From Phymatolithon calcareum (taxonomy: Eukaryota > Rhodophyta > Florideophyceae > Hapalidiales): DNA of 64,000 bases. Position 1 is the first letter of the stretch, and every line of letters starts with the position of its first letter. This document shows, piece by piece, positions 10,030 to 21,700 of the stretch. The translations under genes were made by a program, and so were the position numbers. The notes under the pieces are model-generated. The model saw only the letters and a list, made by a program, of their open reading frames with translations, was not told the DNA's origin and made no database searches. Location of the stretch: NCBI GenBank assembly GCA_977006965.1, contig OZ345353.1, positions 620,001 to 684,000 on the forward strand. The letters run 5' to 3'.

Positions 10030-11190
10030 CCAACTACCGACCGACCAACCGACCGAAACCATAATGTAGCTGATCAACCGAACAACCGAGTAAGCGGCTC
10101 GTCCCGCGGGCAGCAACTTCTCTGTTGCAACCGAGAACGCCCTTCGGAAAACCCAATCAACATAAACCTACGATGCGTATCTCATTCAATCTGTCTAACA
10201 ACGAACAGGACACACTACCATCAGCAACTGAAAATACAATTGTAACCGTCCTACCTCTAATTCGGCAGATTTCCCTAAACTGACATCATTTTCTACATTA
10301 AAATTTCGAATATATTTTTCCAATCTTTTGCTGTTACCAAGATTGATTTCGCTCTAAGTGTTGGCATTCGAAACCAAAGCGGCTCTCCCGCGAAATAATC
10401 CCAGTTCTGAATGCGGGCGACTTAGACCTTTTTAGTGATCCCAAAAATGCTGGAATACCACATCGGGAAGGCGCTTTTTTCGCACATCCATCATGGGGAA
10501 GCGCATCATGAATCGCCGCGCGTACAAAGAGCCTGCCGCCGATTTGAGGCGATTGGTTGACGTTGCGCCACGCCGCGCACTGCACCGCGAGGCGCTAGCG
10601 AGAAGCGGCCGGGACCGAGTGATGAAAACCCGGTTGCGAGTCTCCGCCAAACGAGCACGCGAGATGGCGGTGGTGTTAGTCGGGCTTGGTAGGGAAGACT
10701 CCGACTGATGCTCCCAACGGGAGCTGAGAACCTGATGTGTACTGATGTGTCCTTTATTTGAATTAAAAATTTGTGCCACGCGCCGTTGCTGAATTAAGGA
10801 CATTCTTGCTTTTTCGGCCAAAAACGAGGGTGCCCTGTGTCCCCCCCCCTAACTGCTTGTTTGAGGCAATCATCACCGACTTCGTCTCTAGGTGACACTT
10901 GTCGTTGTGGCATACTTCTTTACCTGAACAGTTTTTAAAATGGTGGGAAGGAAAGTAATTTTTTAATTAAAAAATCGAATTGCAAGTCAAAATCTGCCGA
11001 ATAAGGGGTAGGACGGTTAGAATGATCTCGAGAAAATAGTTTTCGGTTATTGAGCCTCGGAAGTAGCTTTGGCCCGAGCATACACCGAAATATGAAGTGG
11101 GACAGGGAAAAAAAAAAAAAAAGTGATATGCAGGAGACAGCTTCTACCGTGCACCATCAATCAACAGGGTTTCCATCTCAGCGCAGGTTA
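10030..11190. repeat. Duplicated inter-unit block B/C, no recognised gene
   Basis: It is almost identical to 17240-18620, apart from a 232-bp segment present only in the second copy. The core (10490-10710) is GC-richer and open in both strands: 71 codons rich in Arg on +, 129 codons on -. Between the two copies, changes in the + frame hit amino acids about as often as silent positions (Y/H, G/R, V/E), so I see no clear sign of coding constraint. Function unknown. Confidence 0.6.
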
Positions 11191-11322
11191 AGCATCAAAA
11201 TCTTCTTCGACTGTCACTGCTTTGCGGCAGGCGCTTCAACCAAAACCGCATCGTCGATTCATCGATTGCACATTCCTGAATCTTCCCCATCCAATTTCAT
11301 CCATTTTCCGATCCTCTACACA
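11190..11322 (+). promoter_or_regulatory. Conserved 5' flank of Sel1-like gene C
   Basis: About 130 bp before the ATG is conserved in copies C, D (18620-18756) and E (minus strand, 55569-55700), including GCGGCAGGCGCTT and AACCAAAACCGCATCGTCG. Conservation between the diverged C/D and E lineages suggests a core promoter or 5' leader. I see no clear TATA box. Confidence 0.4.
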
Positions 11323-14300
11323 ATGTCAATCAAAGAACTCGCAGACAGTGCCATCATTGTTTACTCCGTCTATGCCGCCGCATTCATCCCCCTCGCCTTC
11401 ATCTACGGCTTGGACTTCATCACTGAAAAGTGGAAGACGATTCACGATACACGTCGAAACGGGACCATCCAGCTATGCATCTCAGCACCCTCTCTTGCCT
11501 ATGTCATCTGCTACATTGTTCTTCAAGTGAAAAGCAACGATCACAAAGAGGCAGCAGCCGCAATCGCAGTGGCAATATTTAACACGTACCATGTACTTCG
11601 TAACGTTTGGGGTCTCATCCAGCTCTATGAATTCCGGAACTGGAATGTTCGTGCGCTAACGTGTCTCATCAAACTTGGATATGCGGTACCAGAATGTCCG
11701 CCTCACAGCAGACCGTGGTTGAAGAAGAATCCTATTCCAGACCTCTGGAATAAATGCACGTTCTGGAGGCGCGCATCATCCACGTCGTCCGATGGTTCAG
11801 AATCGACCACGTCGTCCTATGGTACAGAATCATCCACGTCGTCGGATGGTACAGAATCTTACACTCGAATGAACCTGTGGACGAAATTGAGGACGAAGTG
11901 CATGTCATTCTTAAAGGGGTCATCGACAACTGTGAGGGGCAATGTTCTCATTCCGAATCAGTACTACCCATCCCTCGGATTGGCAAATGTCAAGAGGACA
12001 GTGGACCATCTTATGGTTGTCAACAGTTCCCTAATTGACAATGAGTTTACCGGCACTCTCCTCCCAGTTCGTCCGCTTCTGTTGAATCGCTCCAAATACG
12101 AAAGGCATGAAAGGCACAGTTTAGCGGGGCGACTGGTGGCATCGGTTTTGAAATCAAGGGTACCGGAAGAATGCTCAGTTCGTTGGCTAGTGTCATTCTT
12201 AGCAAAGTTTGGACATAAGTGGCTCCTTGACACCAGGCGCTTAGAGAAAGTCTCAGAGAACTGGACCTGGACCAAGGAAACAGCAAGGGTGCTCGGTTTT
12301 CGAAGTGTTGCAGTCTTGGGAGCTTCCCACACAACGCACGGAAAAGTGACTTCAGACGGGTCTACGAAGAATTTCGTGTCTCTGTTTTCTCCATTACATG
12401 AGAACTGCACTGCGCCCCATACCTATTGTCAATCCACGATTGATGTGGGCGAAGTAAATCCCCTGCCTTTCAAATGCAAGGGTTGCGAGAATGGCGAATT
12501 GAACTTTCGCCGTCATGAGGCGACTATAAAAGACGCGGTGAAAGATGATTGGGATAAAACTTCGCTGAACAAGCTTGGGGACGAAGAGAGAAAAGCAGTC
12601 GAGAATATGAGTGCAGTGCAGCTGGCTTGTTTTTCTAAGCTCATGATACAAGACCCCAACTTCAGCGTAAACTTCGATCCTCTTCAGTATGATCCATTCT
12701 GGGATATCAATAACAAGCATCGAGTGCGGATTGTGATGTACCAGATTGGGTGTGATGGCGAGAATGATGTAGCTGAGTTTGTCCAGACACTTCCCTGGGT
12801 ACGCGCATTGCTGGAAGAAAATAACTTCAGTACCAGTGACCGATTTGCCTTCGACCTGCTTCAAGTAAGCTTTCATATCGAAAACTATATCGCCTTGCAT
12901 AACGGAGAGAAACTTGAAGATTTCCTTGAAGAGTTGAAGCCCACTTATGCGCAAGACACATGCCTTTCTGTGTTCCAACAACAATATGATCTTGAAACTT
13001 CTCGACTTCAATGGGACGTGGCGAATATGGAAAAGAAAGATACAGGCCGATTTATTGGATGTGTGATTGAGTTCGTCAGATCAGCACTGGCCACTTGGGT
13101 CAAGGACACACAGTGTGAAAGAGACGGTTGGATAGCAAGTGTATCGACCGACGAGTTAAGCTTTACTTGCAGCAAACAGCTGTGTTCGGCATTCAAGAGT
13201 ATGGACGACGAGAAGTTTGTGCATAGCTTCAACATGAGACTTGTTTGGGAAGTTCAATCGTTCTTGTGGTGGAAGATACAACAAGATGCTGAACTGAAAG
13301 AGGATGATCTGCGAACCTCACGAGCGCTTATGATGCTTTTTATTCTTGGATTTCCGTCGCTGCATGTGAAACAATGTCCAGAAAGGTCTCGTAATACAGT
13401 CGAACAGGATGGGAGCAATGTAATTGTTTTTTCAAAGGGATTTACAATGACTCCGGTTGGTGGACCTCAAGATATAAGAATTTCGGCGGAATTGAATGTT
13501 GAATCAGAGCAGATCACGCTGTGCCTGGTGGAATCGGAAGTTTTCAAGTGGCAGGCTTGGAAGGACGCGTTTATGGGCCGAATGTGTGCACAGAAAGAAT
13601 GGAGACTTAGTGGGATGATTTCGGAGCATGAGAGTCTTCACGACGTAGCAAAAGAAGTTGAGCTTTCAGATTTTGTTCAGCACATTTCTGGAAATGTGCT
13701 TGGAAAAGTCTTCGATTTCGATATTTGGGAAGGGTGGCCTCCCTATACACCTCAGATCGCTCTATTCGAACTTAAGAGGATAAGGAACAATCATGAAGAA
13801 AACGTTGAGGGTTTGAAAAATGCTCTGGAGAATCACTTTCAGTCCAAAGAGGTCACCAGACCTTCCTACGACGATGGAATTATTGCTCTGCAAGATGGCC
13901 GCGAAGAGGACGCAATGGAAATACTTGGGCGGTGCATTGCCTATGAAGGACATGAAGAAGCTCTGGAGCAAAGCGTCAATATTTGTCTGAAAAACATTCC
14001 TGAACAGCTTTCTCAACTGAATCGTTTATGTCACGGTATGTGGTCGCGGTACAAGGTGCTCATGAAGCGAAGCAACATGCAGGCGTCGGACGGTACAAAA
14101 GAAATTGATTTCGGACGACTGGCTAGCTGTTCGGGACGAGTTTTCGAGGCAACCAAAATTCTTGAGTTCGGAGTTCTGAAAGCGTATTGTTTGTTTTACC
14201 AAGACGGACCAAACAACACTGTTTCGGATGAAGCAATCCACTCACTCGAACAGGTGATCCATATTCTTGAACGTGATCACTTGTTGAACGTCGCTGTGAA

Positions 14301-15351
14301 ATTTCACCTTGCTCTCGGTCATCTAAGTGTGTACATGAAGTCGCGCGACCCTGTGCGAAGGCATCTGGCAGGAACCACCATGCTTCATTTTGGCCTTTCA
14401 GTCGTGTCAGTTAGCACGAAGTTCGGCGGCATCAGCTGCGGCTTTACTGGAGGAATCCAATGTAATTGTATTGACTTTTCTTCAGGCCTGCACGAAGCGG
14501 CGGGAGACCTAGTTTATATTGGCGACTTACTTAGGAAAGGTTTTTGTGTGTCTCGAGACAAGCAGGCCAAATCTTGGGTGCTGCACCTGTTGGGAAAACT
14601 TTTCGGATTTCGAAGTGAAGGGAATCGTTTGGAAGCAACTTTTGCAAAACTGTTGGTGGAAGAAGACGTTCCTGAAGATGAAGAGCAAGGGGATCAGCAT
14701 TCGATTGGAATCGGAAAGCATCCCGAATATGCACTTCAACTTTTCAAGGCAATGTTGGCAAAAGGGCGCCAAAAAAAGCTGATGTACACTCTCATTGGAG
14801 TGATACATCACTTAGGCGGCATACGTGTTCCGGTCAATACATCGGAAGCGGAAAAAAACTACTCAAAAGCCATTCACCGGGGCAGCTCCATAGCTCGTTC
14901 CAACATGGCTGTGTTGCGGAATGGAAATCAAGCGGAAGGGAATGGTGTATCGTCTCTGGAAGCGGCGATTGCAGATGAGGACAGCACAGCAATGAATAAT
15001 CTTGCTGTGGCTTACGAATTGGGTAAAGGAGTTGAACGCAATGCGAAACGAGCGGAGGAACTTTACATACAAGCTATTGATAAGGACCAGCACCCGATCG
15101 CACTGTTCAATTTGGCCATGATGTACCTGTGCGGCGATGTAGACATTCGAAATGAAGAGAAAAGCGTCGAATTTATGGAGCGAGTTTGCAGTTCAGACAC
15201 TGACATCTCGGAGCTCCACATCTTGAGGAAACAAATTTCGAAATTCCGGAGTGCTGGAAGCTCGGAACTGCGAGAGTCTATCCACTGGACTATTAAGGTG
15301 GAAGAAGTTGACATGCGTTTGGCGTATGTGAAGGTCATAGAAGATGAGTGA
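11323..15351 (+). CDS. Sel1-like repeat membrane protein, copy C (complete)
   Basis: The protein has 1342 residues from the ATG at 11323. I chose this start because copies D and E begin at the same point with M-x-IKELADS and the sequence before it is conserved non-coding leader. Three hydrophobic segments (about residues 10-30, 48-68 and 77-98) suggest a membrane-anchored N-terminus. Residues 153-180 hold Ser-rich decamer repeats of the type TSSDGTES. A KCKGC motif follows near residue 380. The last ~200 residues carry Sel1-like/TPR repeats. I do not recognise the family beyond the Sel1-like part; a scaffold or recognition role at a membrane is inference. Differences from copy D cluster in short patches. 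Confidence 0.9.
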   Translation: MSIKELADSAIIVYSVYAAAFIPLAFIYGLDFITEKWKTIHDTRRNGTIQLCISAPSLAYVICYIVLQVKSNDHKEAAAAIAVAIFNTYHVLRNVWGLIQLYEFRNWNVRALTCLIKLGYAVPECPPHSRPWLKKNPIPDLWNKCTFWRRASSTSSDGSESTTSSYGTESSTSSDGTESYTRMNLWTKLRTKCMSFLKGSSTTVRGNVLIPNQYYPSLGLANVKRTVDHLMVVNSSLIDNEFTGTLLPVRPLLLNRSKYERHERHSLAGRLVASVLKSRVPEECSVRWLVSFLAKFGHKWLLDTRRLEKVSENWTWTKETARVLGFRSVAVLGASHTTHGKVTSDGSTKNFVSLFSPLHENCTAPHTYCQSTIDVGEVNPLPFKCKGCENGELNFRRHEATIKDAVKDDWDKTSLNKLGDEERKAVENMSAVQLACFSKLMIQDPNFSVNFDPLQYDPFWDINNKHRVRIVMYQIGCDGENDVAEFVQTLPWVRALLEENNFSTSDRFAFDLLQVSFHIENYIALHNGEKLEDFLEELKPTYAQDTCLSVFQQQYDLETSRLQWDVANMEKKDTGRFIGCVIEFVRSALATWVKDTQCERDGWIASVSTDELSFTCSKQLCSAFKSMDDEKFVHSFNMRLVWEVQSFLWWKIQQDAELKEDDLRTSRALMMLFILGFPSLHVKQCPERSRNTVEQDGSNVIVFSKGFTMTPVGGPQDIRISAELNVESEQITLCLVESEVFKWQAWKDAFMGRMCAQKEWRLSGMISEHESLHDVAKEVELSDFVQHISGNVLGKVFDFDIWEGWPPYTPQIALFELKRIRNNHEENVEGLKNALENHFQSKEVTRPSYDDGIIALQDGREEDAMEILGRCIAYEGHEEALEQSVNICLKNIPEQLSQLNRLCHGMWSRYKVLMKRSNMQASDGTKEIDFGRLASCSGRVFEATKILEFGVLKAYCLFYQDGPNNTVSDEAIHSLEQVIHILERDHLLNVAVKFHLALGHLSVYMKSRDPVRRHLAGTTMLHFGLSVVSVSTKFGGISCGFTGGIQCNCIDFSSGLHEAAGDLVYIGDLLRKGFCVSRDKQAKSWVLHLLGKLFGFRSEGNRLEATFAKLLVEEDVPEDEEQGDQHSIGIGKHPEYALQLFKAMLAKGRQKKLMYTLIGVIHHLGGIRVPVNTSEAEKNYSKAIHRGSSIARSNMAVLRNGNQAEGNGVSSLEAAIADEDSTAMNNLAVAYELGKGVERNAKRAEELYIQAIDKDQHPIALFNLAMMYLCGDVDIRNEEKSVEFMERVCSSDTDISELHILRKQISKFRSAGSSELRESIHWTIKVEEVDMRLAYVKVIEDE

Positions 15352-15437
15352 TAAGTAATTTTATCTCAGATAAATTTTCATACATAAAACAATATACAGT
15401 GCACTGTGCCCCTACAACCCTCACGTCCCCTCCCCCA

Positions 15438-15875
15438 ATGCCACACCTTCAGGCTCTTGCGGCGGTATTCGTTGTGCTCCTCACCGCGGCCAGTGCGCGG
15501 CGCCCGCCGGGCGCTGTTCGCATTCTTTCTGCCGCAACACGCGTGCTGCGCTCTCAGTGCGAATAGCAATGTCCGCCTTTCGAAGGCAACTGTGTCGCTC
15601 TCTGCATGTCACCTGCTTGCCACGCAGCCGTGTACTCTGTCGAGCCGGTGCGTTTGTCCCGCTAAGCGCCAATTTTTCTCCAATGGATCCCCAAGCTGAC
15701 GAGAAACCAAATTTATGACGCGGTTGCTTAGCTGGAGGAAGGTGAAGTGGATCACCCGCGAGAGAGCCAGTTTCTTGCATGTGTTCGCGAGGAGCTGCAA
15801 AAAGAGCGCCGGCGCGCCGCGCTGGCCGCTCGTGATGGCGTGAAGAAGAGCGGGTACGATGTGAACGAGTTGTAG
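15438..15875 (+). pseudogene. Small secreted Cys-rich protein, copy C (in-frame UAG)
   Basis: Exon 1 would be 15438-15647 and exon 2 15732-15875, with the same intron length (84 nt) and splice sites as the intact copies. Codon 43 is TAG (15564-15566), exactly as in copy A, where copies B and D read ACG. Apart from this stop the frame is intact through both exons, including LEEGEVD and the sixth Cys codon. Confidence 0.7.
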
Positions 15876-15906
15876 TGGTAGGCGGTCCGCGAATGGCAGC
15901 GCGCTG

Positions 15907-16763
15907 CTACGCCCAGCCTACAATACCGAACGCGCGCGATATCATGGTGCGGCCGTATGGAATGTAGCTCAGTGCATACCAGGCGACTGCATCAGAGAAT
16001 ACAAAACATGTCAAAAATGTAGCAAAGTACACCATCCATGTTAGAACCAGACGCAATCGTTCGCGTAGTAAATGCAATGACACGACAATAATGGCAGAGA
16101 ACAAAATTAACGTACGCGAAGCAATCTCTGCCACAAGCCCCACAATCACCAGTAACCAGCGAAGCTGCCTCCGAAAAACGAAGCAAGCAACACAAACAGC
16201 AACGACCCAACATATACCGCATCAGCAACAGCCCGACCAGGCTGAAACATGGTTTGCAACTGTGCGTGGGGCCCAACAATCAGCCATGTGCTGATAATAG
16301 CTAGCACATTTCCCATAGTAAACGCGCATGCGAATTTATGCGGTGCGATGACAATGAATGGGAGAAATGAAATAGACACTATGATCATCATCACGCCGGC
16401 TCCAAACGTCATTGCAAAAATCGAAATACGCTGCATCCAAGTAAGTGAGCACATCGCCGTCATTTCCTCAGACAATGTTTGTTGCGCAGGAACATTACCC
16501 TCCTCGATATCATCTTCCCCAAACATTCGTCGCATTTGTGTCCCTACACCGGTGCCAACGCCACCGCTCAGTGAAGAGCTCAGACCGCCGAGTCCGCCAA
16601 AAACCGATTTCTCACCCGAGCAAAATGACGTCATTGCGTCCGTGGCAGCCACAGATACATCGGACGCAGACGTCACCGGCGCAGGTGGCGGCGCACCCTA
16701 CAGGGTGCCCAGTCCCTCGAGTATGCCCATGCCGGAAACTCCCCTTGAGACGTTGCGCAACAT
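15907..16763 (-). pseudogene. SFT2-like Golgi transport protein, copy C (frameshift)
   Basis: It aligns over the full length with the intact gene at 23314-24171. One A is missing in GCGAAAGCTGCC near 16167, shifting the frame right after FFGGSF and before the putative intron, so the last membrane helix and the WYALSYIPYGR signature are out of frame. The rest is well preserved, implying recent loss or, less likely, a sequencing error. Confidence 0.75.
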
Positions 16764-17179
16764 GCAGAGCGCGTCGAGCTCGATTTTGCGCGCGGGCGGC
16801 AAACACAATAGATAGTTGATGGAACGGTGCAGTTGATGGTTTCCGGCTGGTCGCTAGGCATGCGTCGGGACAAAAAGTTGACGATTCTGTGGCTAACTGT
16901 AAGTTTTGGGAAAGCAACCACTTAGGGACACGCGTCGTCGTTCTATTCGACCCGACTGTCTGGATCGCCCAATGGATCACTGATGGTGCACTCTGGAGAT
17001 CTGGGCACACCATGTAAACTTCCGCAGCAAAACAATACGTCGTAACAGCTCCCATGTCACAGTCAACCTACACGTTGGCCACTCATGGTACATGACTTGC
17101 ATCTTTTCTTACGATATTTCTAAAATATGTGAATGACAATCAAATATAAATAAAACACCCAGCCACCCTGGTAAACAAT

Positions 17180-17240
17180 CTAAAACTGATTCTCCGTTCG
17201 ATCGAGGTCCGCGATCCACAGCACAATATTCTGACATGCC
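17180..17240 (-). pseudogene. 3'-terminal scrap of WDR82/Swd2 gene (unit C)
   Basis: This is the same relic as in unit B: the last ~18 codons and stop of the WD40 gene, near-identical to 9966-10025, followed by loss of similarity. It marks the same duplication breakpoint. Confidence 0.85.
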
Positions 17241-18620
17241 CGCCCAACTACCGACCGACCAACCGACTGAGACCATAATGTAGCTGATCAACCGAACAAC
17301 CGAGTAAGCGGCTCGTCCCGCGGGCAGCAACTTCTCTGTTGCAGCCGAGAACGCCCTTCGGAAAACCCAATCAGCATAAACCTCATACCGCCGGTTGAAA
17401 GAACTACCGTGACTGGAGTCTATAATTTTACTACTGTATTGGTAATTGACACCAGAGTGCAAATGAAAGGCATAAACTACCCAGAGTGCTAACTGGATTT
17501 TCATTAAAATGGAACCACTCACGCTGGTGGTCGTCATTCACCGCGAGGCATGATCTGCTCTCTCTATCAGATGAATTCAATTAAAGTAGTTTACAGTATC
17601 AACATACTACTGTATACGATGCGCATCTCATTCAATCTGTCCAACAACGAACAGGACACACTACCATCAGCAACTGAAAATATAACTGGAACCGTCCTAC
17701 CTCTAATTCGGCAGATTTCCCTAAACTGACATCATTTTCTACATTAAAATTTCGAATATATTTTTCCAATCTTTTGCTGTTACCAAGATTGATTTCGCTC
17801 TAAGTGTTGGCATTCGAAACCAAAGCGGCTCTCCCGCGAAATAATCCCAGTTCTGAATGCGGGCGACTTAGACCTTTTTAGTGATCCCAAAAATGCTGGA
17901 ATACCACATCGGGAAGGCGCTTTTTTCGCACATCCATCATGGGGAAGCGCATCATGAATCGCCGCGCGCACAAAGAGCCTGCCGCCGATTTGAGGCGATT
18001 GGTTGACGTTGCGCCACGCCGCGCACTGCACCGCGAGGCGCTCGCGAGAAGTCGCCGGGACCGAGTGATGAAAACCCGGTTGCGAGTCTCCGCCAAACGA
18101 GCACGCGAGATGGCGGAGGTGTTAGTCGGGCTTGGTAGGGAAGACTCCGACTGATGCTCCCAACGGGAGCTGAGAACCTGATGTGTACTGATGTGTCCTT
18201 TATTTGAATTAAAAATTTGTGCCACGCGCCGTTGCCGAATTAAGGACATTCTCACTTTTTCGGACAAAAACGAGGGTGCCCTGCGTCCCCCCCTAACTGC
18301 TTGTTTGAGGCAATCATCACCGACTTCGTCTCTAGGTGACACTTGTCGTGGTGACATACTCCTGAACAGTTTTAAAATGGTGGGAAGGAATGTAATTTTA
18401 TAATTAAAAAATCGAATTGCAAGTCAAAATCTGCCGAATTAGGGGTACTGTAGGACGGTTAGAATGATCTCGAGAAAATAGTTTTCGGTTGTTGAGCCTC
18501 GGAAGTAGCTTTGGCCCGAGCATACACCGAAATATGAAGTGCGACAGGGAAAAAAATGTGATATGCAGGAGACAGCTTCTACCGTGCACCATCAGTCAAC
18601 AGGGTTTCCATCTCAGCGCA
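17240..18620. repeat. Duplicated inter-unit block C/D with extra 232 bp
   Basis: This is the second copy of 10030-11190. It contains 232 bp (17384-17615) that the first copy lacks, without visible terminal repeats, so insertion here and deletion there are both possible. The GC-rich core lies at 17939-18154. I recognise no gene. Confidence 0.6.
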
Positions 18621-18756
18621 GGTTAAGCATCTAAATCTTCTTCGACCTTCACTGCTTTGCGGCAGGCGCTTCAACCAAAACCGCATCGTCGATTCATCGA
18701 TTGCCCATTTCTGAACCTTCCCCATCCAATTTCGTCCATTTCTGATCCTCTACACA
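18620..18756 (+). promoter_or_regulatory. Conserved 5' flank of Sel1-like gene D
   Basis: It is the counterpart of 11190-11322 and shares the GCGGCAGGCGCTT block and the pyrimidine-rich stretch directly before the ATG. Confidence 0.4.
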
Positions 18757-21700
18757 ATGACAATCAAAGAACTCGCAGACAGTGCCATCATTGTTTACTC
18801 CGTCTATGCCGCCGCATTCATCCCCCTCGCCTTCATCTACGGCTTGGACTTCATCACTGAAAAGTGGAGGACGATTCACGATACACGTCGAAACGGGACC
18901 ATCCAGCTATGCATCTCAGCACCCTCTCTTGCCTATGTCATCTACTACATTATTCTTCAAGTGAAAAGCAACGATCACAAAGAGGCAGCAGCCGCAATCG
19001 CAGTGGCAATATTTAACACGTACCATGTACTTCGTAACGTTTGGGGTCTCATCCAGCTCTATGAATTCCGGAACTGGAATGTTCGTGCGCTAACGTGTCT
19101 CATCAAACTTGGATATGCGGTACCAGAATGTCCGCCTCACAGCAGACCGTGGTTGAAGAAGAATCCTATTCCAGACCTCTGGAATAAATGCACGTTTTGG
19201 AGGCGCGCATCATCCACGTCGTCCGATGGTTCAGAATCGACCACGTCGTCCTATGGTCCAGAATCATCCACGTCGTCGGATGGTACAGAATCTTACACTC
19301 GAATGAACCTGTGGACGAAATTGAGGACGAAGTGCATGTCATTCTTAAAGGGGTCATCGACAACTGTGAGGGGCAATGTTCTCATTCCGAATCAGTACTA
19401 CCCATCCCTCGGATTGGCATATGTCAAGAGGACAGTGGACCGTCTTATGGTTGTCAACAATTCGCTAATTGACAATGAGTTTACCAGCACTGTCCTCCCA
19501 GTTCGTCCGCTTCTTTTAAATCGCTCCAAATACGAAAGACATGAAAGGCACAGTTTAGCGGCGCGAAAGGTGGCATCGGTTTTGAAATCAAGGGTACCGG
19601 AAGAATGCTCAGTTCGTTGGCTAGTGTCATTCTTGGCAAAGTTTGGACATAAATGGCTCCTTGACACCAGGCACTTAGAGCAAGTGTCAGGGAACATCGA
19701 GGAAGCAGAAAGGATTTTCGGTTTTCGAAGTGTTGCAGTCTTGGGAGCTTCCCACACAACGCACGGAAAAGTGACTTCAGACGGGTCTACGAAGAATTTC
19801 GTGTCTCTGTTTTCTCCATTCCATGAGAACTGCACTACGCCCCATATCTATTATCACTCCACGATTGATGTGGACGAGGTAAATCCCCTGCCTTTCAAAT
19901 GCAAGGGTTGCAAGAATGGCATATTGGACTTTCGCCATCATGTGGCGACTATAAAAGACGCGGTGAAAGATGATTGGGATAAAACTTCACTGAACAAGCT
20001 TGGGGACGAAGAGAGAAAAGCAGTCGAGAATATGAGTGCAGTGCAGCTGGCTTGTTTTTCTAAGCTCATGATACAAGACCCCAACTTCAACCTAAACTTC
20101 GATCCTCCTATGTTTGATCCATTGGTCAAGCACCGAGTGGGGATTGTGATGTATCAGATTGGGTGCGATGGCGAGAATGATGTAGCTGAGTTTGCCCAGA
20201 CACTTCCCTGGGGACGCGCATTGCAGGAAGAAATTGGCTACAGTGTCCGTGACCATTTTGCCTTCGACCTGCTTCAAGTAAGCTTTCATATCGAAAACTA
20301 TATCGCCTTGGATAACGGAGAGAAACTTGAGGATTTCCTTGAAGGATTGAAGCCCACGAATGCACAAGACACATGCCTTTCTGTGTTCCAGCAACAATAT
20401 GATCTTGAAACTTCTCGACTTCAATGGGACGTGGCGAATATGGAAAACAAAGATACATGCCGGTTTATTGGATGTGTGATTGAGTTCGTCAGATCAACAC
20501 TGGCCACTTGGGTCAAGGACACACAGTGTGAAAGGGACGGTTGGATAGCAAGTGTATCGACCGACGAGTTAAGCTTTACTTGCAGCAAACAGCTGTGTTC
20601 GGCATTCAAGAGTATGGACGACGAGAAGTTTGTACATAGCTTCAACATGAGACTTGTTTGGGAAGTTCAATCGTTCTTGCAGTGGAAGATACAACAAGAA
20701 GATGAACTGAAAGAGGAGGATCTGCGAACCTCACGAGCGCTTATGATGCTTTTTATTCTTGGATTTCCGTCGCTGCATGTGAAACAATGTCCAGAAACGT
20801 CTTGTAATACAGTCGAACAAGATGGGAGCAATGTAATTGTTTTTTCAAAGGGATTTACAATGACTCCGGTTGGTGGACCTCAAGATATAAGAATTTCGGC
20901 GGAATTGAATGTTGAATCAGAGCAGATCACGCTGTGCCTGGTGGAATCAGAAGTTTTCAAGTGGCAGGCTTGGAAGGACGCGTTTATGGGCCGAATGTGT
21001 GCACAGAAAGAATGGAGACTTAGTCGGATGATTTCGGAGCATGAAAGTCTTGTCGACATAGCGAAAGAAGTTGAGCTTTCAGATTCTGTTCAGCACATTT
21101 CTGGAAATGTGGGTGGAGAAGTCTACAATTTCGATGTTTGGGAAGGGTGGCCTCCCTATACACCTCAAATCGCTCTATTCGAACTTAAGAGGATAAGGTA
21201 CACACAGGAAGAAGAGGTTGAGGGTTTGAAAAATGCACTGGAGAATCACTTTCAGTCCAAAGAGGTCACCAGACCTTCCTACGATGATGGAATGAGTGCT
21301 CTGCAAGAAGGCCGCGAAGAGGAGGCAATGGAAATACTTGTGCGGTGCATTGCCGATGAAGGACATGAAGAAGCTCTGGAGAAAAGCGTCAATATTTGTC
21401 TGAAAAACATTCCTGAACAGCGTTCTCAACTGAATAGTTTATGTCACGGTATGTGGTCGCGGTACAAGGTGCTCATGGAGCGAAGCAACATGCAGGCGTC
21501 GGGCAGTATCGAAGAAATTGATTTCGGACGACTGGCTAGCTGTTCGGGACGAATTTTCGAGGCAACAAAAATTCCTGAGTTCGGAGTTCTGAAAGCGTAT
21601 AGTTTGTTTTACCAAGACGGACCAAACAACACTGTTTCGGATGAAGCAATCCACACTCTCGAACAGGTGATCCATTTTCTTGAACGTTATCACTACCTGG

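Noticed and set aside
11050-11322. Extended N-terminus of Sel1-like copy C (91 more codons)
   Set aside because: It includes a poly-Lys run from a variable A-tract, is not open in copy D, and the conserved ATG is at 11323.
17109-17537. 142-codon minus-strand frame across the WDR82 relic
   Set aside because: It includes the 232-bp segment absent from the first copy of the block and reads the WDR82 scrap out of frame, so it is not a conserved gene.
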